Positions 4,076-5,968 of a DNA stretch of 5,968 nt are shown piece after piece (within the stretch, counting starts at the first letter, position 1; each line of letters starts with the position of its first letter). This stretch comes from Syntrophobacterales bacterium (GTDB taxonomy: Bacteria; Desulfobacterota; Syntrophia; Syntrophales; UBA6807). Both the position numbers and the translations under genes were made by a program. The notes under the pieces were generated by a model. It was not told the origin of the DNA, made no database searches, and saw only the letters and a list, made by a program, of their open reading frames with translations. The stretch covers positions 1-5,968 of the forward strand of contig JAGGSD010000004.1 of assembly GCA_021159265.1 (NCBI GenBank). Direction: 5' to 3'.

Positions 4076-5773
4076 ATGGAAGGATTAAAGGGAATAGCTA
4101 AAGCTCAAATATGGGTTCTTAAAAACCATATTTCGGGAATTAAGAAAGAATCCCGGTTAAAGATTATTTTTTTATCCGGCTCTATTATTTTTTTCTGGTT
4201 CGGGACACTGGCGCTTTCATACAAGGGATTATCATTTTTTAATAACTTCCCCGTTGTTGGCCCTGCCATGGTGGATGAATCTATCTACCTTTTCTTTGCC
4301 GCTCTCTTCATTATGCTTACGATAAGCAGTATTATCATCAGCTATGTCACCTACTATCATTCACGGGAAGTAGATTTTTTGTTCTGTAAACCAATTAATG
4401 ATAAGGTTATTTTCTTTTATAGATTTCTGCAGTCCACCATGTTCAGCTCATGGGCTTTCCTTTTTTTAGGGGTACCCTTTATAATAGCATACGCTCTCAT
4501 AAAGCATGCACCCGGCTGGTTTTACCTTACCATTCCTTTCTATTTTATATCCTTTATTATACTGCCGGCAGCGCTGGCATCTGTCATGGTTCTGATTTTT
4601 ATCAGACTCATAGGCTACCGCAAAATCAAGTATATACTGATTGTCACCATGGGAATTGCCGCGATCTTTTCTTATACATACTATATGACAAACGTCAGAC
4701 CTGAGTTATTTGCTGAAAGCGGAATCAATTATTTTCTAAATAATATCTTACACCACTTAAGCATATTTAAATATCCACTTTTCCCCGGATACTGGATCGC
4801 AAAATCAATTATATATTCGAGTATAAGAGAATTCGGTAACGGACTTTTTTACTTTTTAGCCTTTGCGCTCACGATAGTATTCTGTCTCCAATGTAACTGG
4901 ATTATGGCTGAGAAGACTTTTTATTCCGGATGGTTATCTTCAAGAGGCAGTTACACAAAGAAACGATTCCCCGCAAATAAAGGAATCGTCAACAAAACGG
5001 CGAAGTTTTTTTTCTTTTTGCCGAGATTTACAACAACCATGGTCATCAAAGATATCAAGGTATTCCTCAGAGATCCGGGGCAGTGGTTTCAATTTTTGAT
5101 TTATTTCGCCATTCTTGCTATTTACATATTAAACTTGAGAAATATACCATCGACAATAGATCATGTTGAATATGATGTGTTCTGGAAGATTATTATTACT
5201 TTTCTTAATCTGTCAGCCACCGCTTTGGTTCTGGCCGGTCTCAGCGTACGATTTCTCTTCCCGTTAATAAGCCTTGAGGGAAATAAGATCTGGCTGTTCG
5301 GCCTTGCTCCAATAAATTTCCGGCATCTTTTATTCCAGAAATTTATTATGAGTTATGTGGGAATTTTTCTTATAAGTGAATTTTTAATGATTTCAACCAA
5401 TGTTATGCTAAAAACAAACCTCTCACTACTGCTGATATCCTGCGGTCTGGCGGCCGTGATCAGTGCAGGCCTCGTCGGTTTGTCCATTGGCATGGGAAGT
5501 ATCTATCCAGATTTCGGAGAAGACAATTCCGCAAAAATTGTTTCCGGTTTCGGAGGAACTTTAAATTTTATTGTTGCCCTTGTCTATGTTATCTTTACTA
5601 TTGGTTCCTTTGCACTACCTTTGTTCAGTTATGAAGTATATCACGCGATGTCAGAGCAAACTTTTTATCTTGTTCTAACTGTATCCTGGGCAATAACGAT
5701 TGTCATAACAATCGTTATAGGCATCATCCCCATGATTTTGGGGTACAGACAGCTCGAAAACATGGAATATTAA
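4076..5773 (+). CDS. ABC exporter permease, about 12 transmembrane segments
   Basis: This 565-residue integral membrane protein is the likely partner of the upstream ATPase. Hydrophobic segments lie at about 29-50, 68-94, 122-142, 149-177, 184-204, 255-273, 335-353, 369-397, 423-445, 449-473, 493-519 and 530-556. A basic cytoplasmic loop (about 280-330) divides two six-helix halves. Marks recalled from the 'putative ABC exporter' branch of ABC-2 permeases are REVDFLFCKPI (97-107), VIKDIKVFLRDPGQWFQ (323-339), LEGNKIWLFGLAPI (400-413) and YPDFGEDNSAKI (477-488). The two halves look like one fused full-length permease, so a single copy or homodimer could pair with two ATPase subunits. The ATG at 4076 is preceded by GGTGA (4064-4068) at seven bases. 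No terminator follows the stop within the window. Family assignment is good; the transported substrate is unknown. Confidence 0.9.
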   Translation: MEGLKGIAKAQIWVLKNHISGIKKESRLKIIFLSGSIIFFWFGTLALSYKGLSFFNNFPVVGPAMVDESIYLFFAALFIMLTISSIIISYVTYYHSREVDFLFCKPINDKVIFFYRFLQSTMFSSWAFLFLGVPFIIAYALIKHAPGWFYLTIPFYFISFIILPAALASVMVLIFIRLIGYRKIKYILIVTMGIAAIFSYTYYMTNVRPELFAESGINYFLNNILHHLSIFKYPLFPGYWIAKSIIYSSIREFGNGLFYFLAFALTIVFCLQCNWIMAEKTFYSGWLSSRGSYTKKRFPANKGIVNKTAKFFFFLPRFTTTMVIKDIKVFLRDPGQWFQFLIYFAILAIYILNLRNIPSTIDHVEYDVFWKIIITFLNLSATALVLAGLSVRFLFPLISLEGNKIWLFGLAPINFRHLLFQKFIMSYVGIFLISEFLMISTNVMLKTNLSLLLISCGLAAVISAGLVGLSIGMGSIYPDFGEDNSAKIVSGFGGTLNFIVALVYVIFTIGSFALPLFSYEVYHAMSEQTFYLVLTVSWAITIVITIVIGIIPMILGYRQLENMEY

Positions 5774-5855
5774 ATAAATCCCTTGACTTTGCAAAACAGG
5801 GAAACATGGTTTTAAGAACGAATCAAGCTTTTTGGAGGAACAGGCTTGAATGTCA

Positions 5856-5898
5856 AAATCCAAATGTCAAATCAAATCCAAATGACTAAATGTCAAAT
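5856..5898 (+). repeat. AAATCCAAATG / AAATGTCAAAT repeat tract
   Basis: AAATCCAAATG occurs at 5856-5866 and 5874-5884, and AAATGTCAAAT at 5862-5872 and 5888-5898. The spacing is near, but not strictly, 7 bp per word. It is the last of the word-repeat tracts and follows the permease gene by about 80 bp. Confidence 0.7.
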
Positions 5899-5968
5899 TT
5901 GATGCTTTCGTAAAAAGTCAAAAACTCGCTAATATATGTCATTCTCACGAAACCTGTCCTCTACTCCG
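5899..5968 (+). repeat. Possible dispersed intergenic repeat element, cut by the window edge
   Basis: The segment GATGCTTTCGTAAAAAGTC (5901-5919), followed by GTCATTCTCACGAAA (5938-5952), recalls a dispersed element I remember from deltaproteobacterial intergenic regions: a CGTAAAAAGTC core, then a TCATTCCCGCGAA-like stretch. Only one copy is in the window, so repeat status rests on memory. Confidence 0.3.

Noticed and set aside
5783..5816. Possible promoter TTGACT downstream of the permease
   Set aside because: No acceptable -10 hexamer lies 16-19 bp downstream.
5823..5849. Inverted repeat TCAAGC/GCTTGA after the permease as a terminator
   Set aside because: Six-bp stem with a 15-nt loop and no following T run.
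5805..5888. 27-codon plus-strand frame after the permease (MVLRTNQAFW at its start)
   Set aside because: The last part is translated word repeat, and no family is recognisable.

Overview
The window holds four intact protein genes in two divergent units plus one decayed gene. It appears to come from a Gram-negative bacterium. The protein families, the AT-leaning codon use, and gaps filled with degenerate 7-bp repeats remind me of Desulfobacterota (old Deltaproteobacteria) or similar anaerobe genomes. That placement is inference: no marker gene here fixes it.

Left unit (minus strand): a complete type I methionine aminopeptidase gene (map, 1099-329). It reads leftwards from a near-consensus promoter at about 1497-1468, with an unusually long leader of about 360 nt. 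Inside that leader (1180-1299, minus strand) is a 39-codon remnant that looks like the N-terminus of a four-helix-bundle protein, the family encoded by 23S rRNA intervening sequences. Two inverted 25-bp heptamer-rich arms (1152-1176 and 1305-1329) flank it.

Right unit (plus strand): a three-gene probable operon. First comes a membrane-anchored transglutaminase-fold protein with an intact Cys-His-Asp triad (GTG start at 1720). Next is an ABC transporter ATPase (TTG start at 3265). Last is a large permease of about 12 transmembrane segments, of the ABC-2/putative ABC exporter type (4076-5773). A perfect -35 and a perfect -10 hexamer separated by 20 bp, with a dyad over the -35, lie just upstream. 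The ATPase and permease should form one exporter. The transglutaminase-like protein would act on the outer face of the membrane, perhaps on what is exported or on the envelope. The substrate is unknown.

Intergenic DNA: nearly every gap carries a short tract of degenerate heptamers in strict 7-bp register, but with a different word family at different sites (GG-initial words at 236-270 and 3994-4021, TNGAAAT words at 1152-1172 and 1309-1336, ACTCRAA at 3231-3251, CAGCCTT at 4031-4056, AAATCCAAATG/AAATGTCAAAT at 5856-5898). One tract runs into the 3' end of map and supplies its last codons and stop. No gene is supported in 1-328 or 5774-5968.
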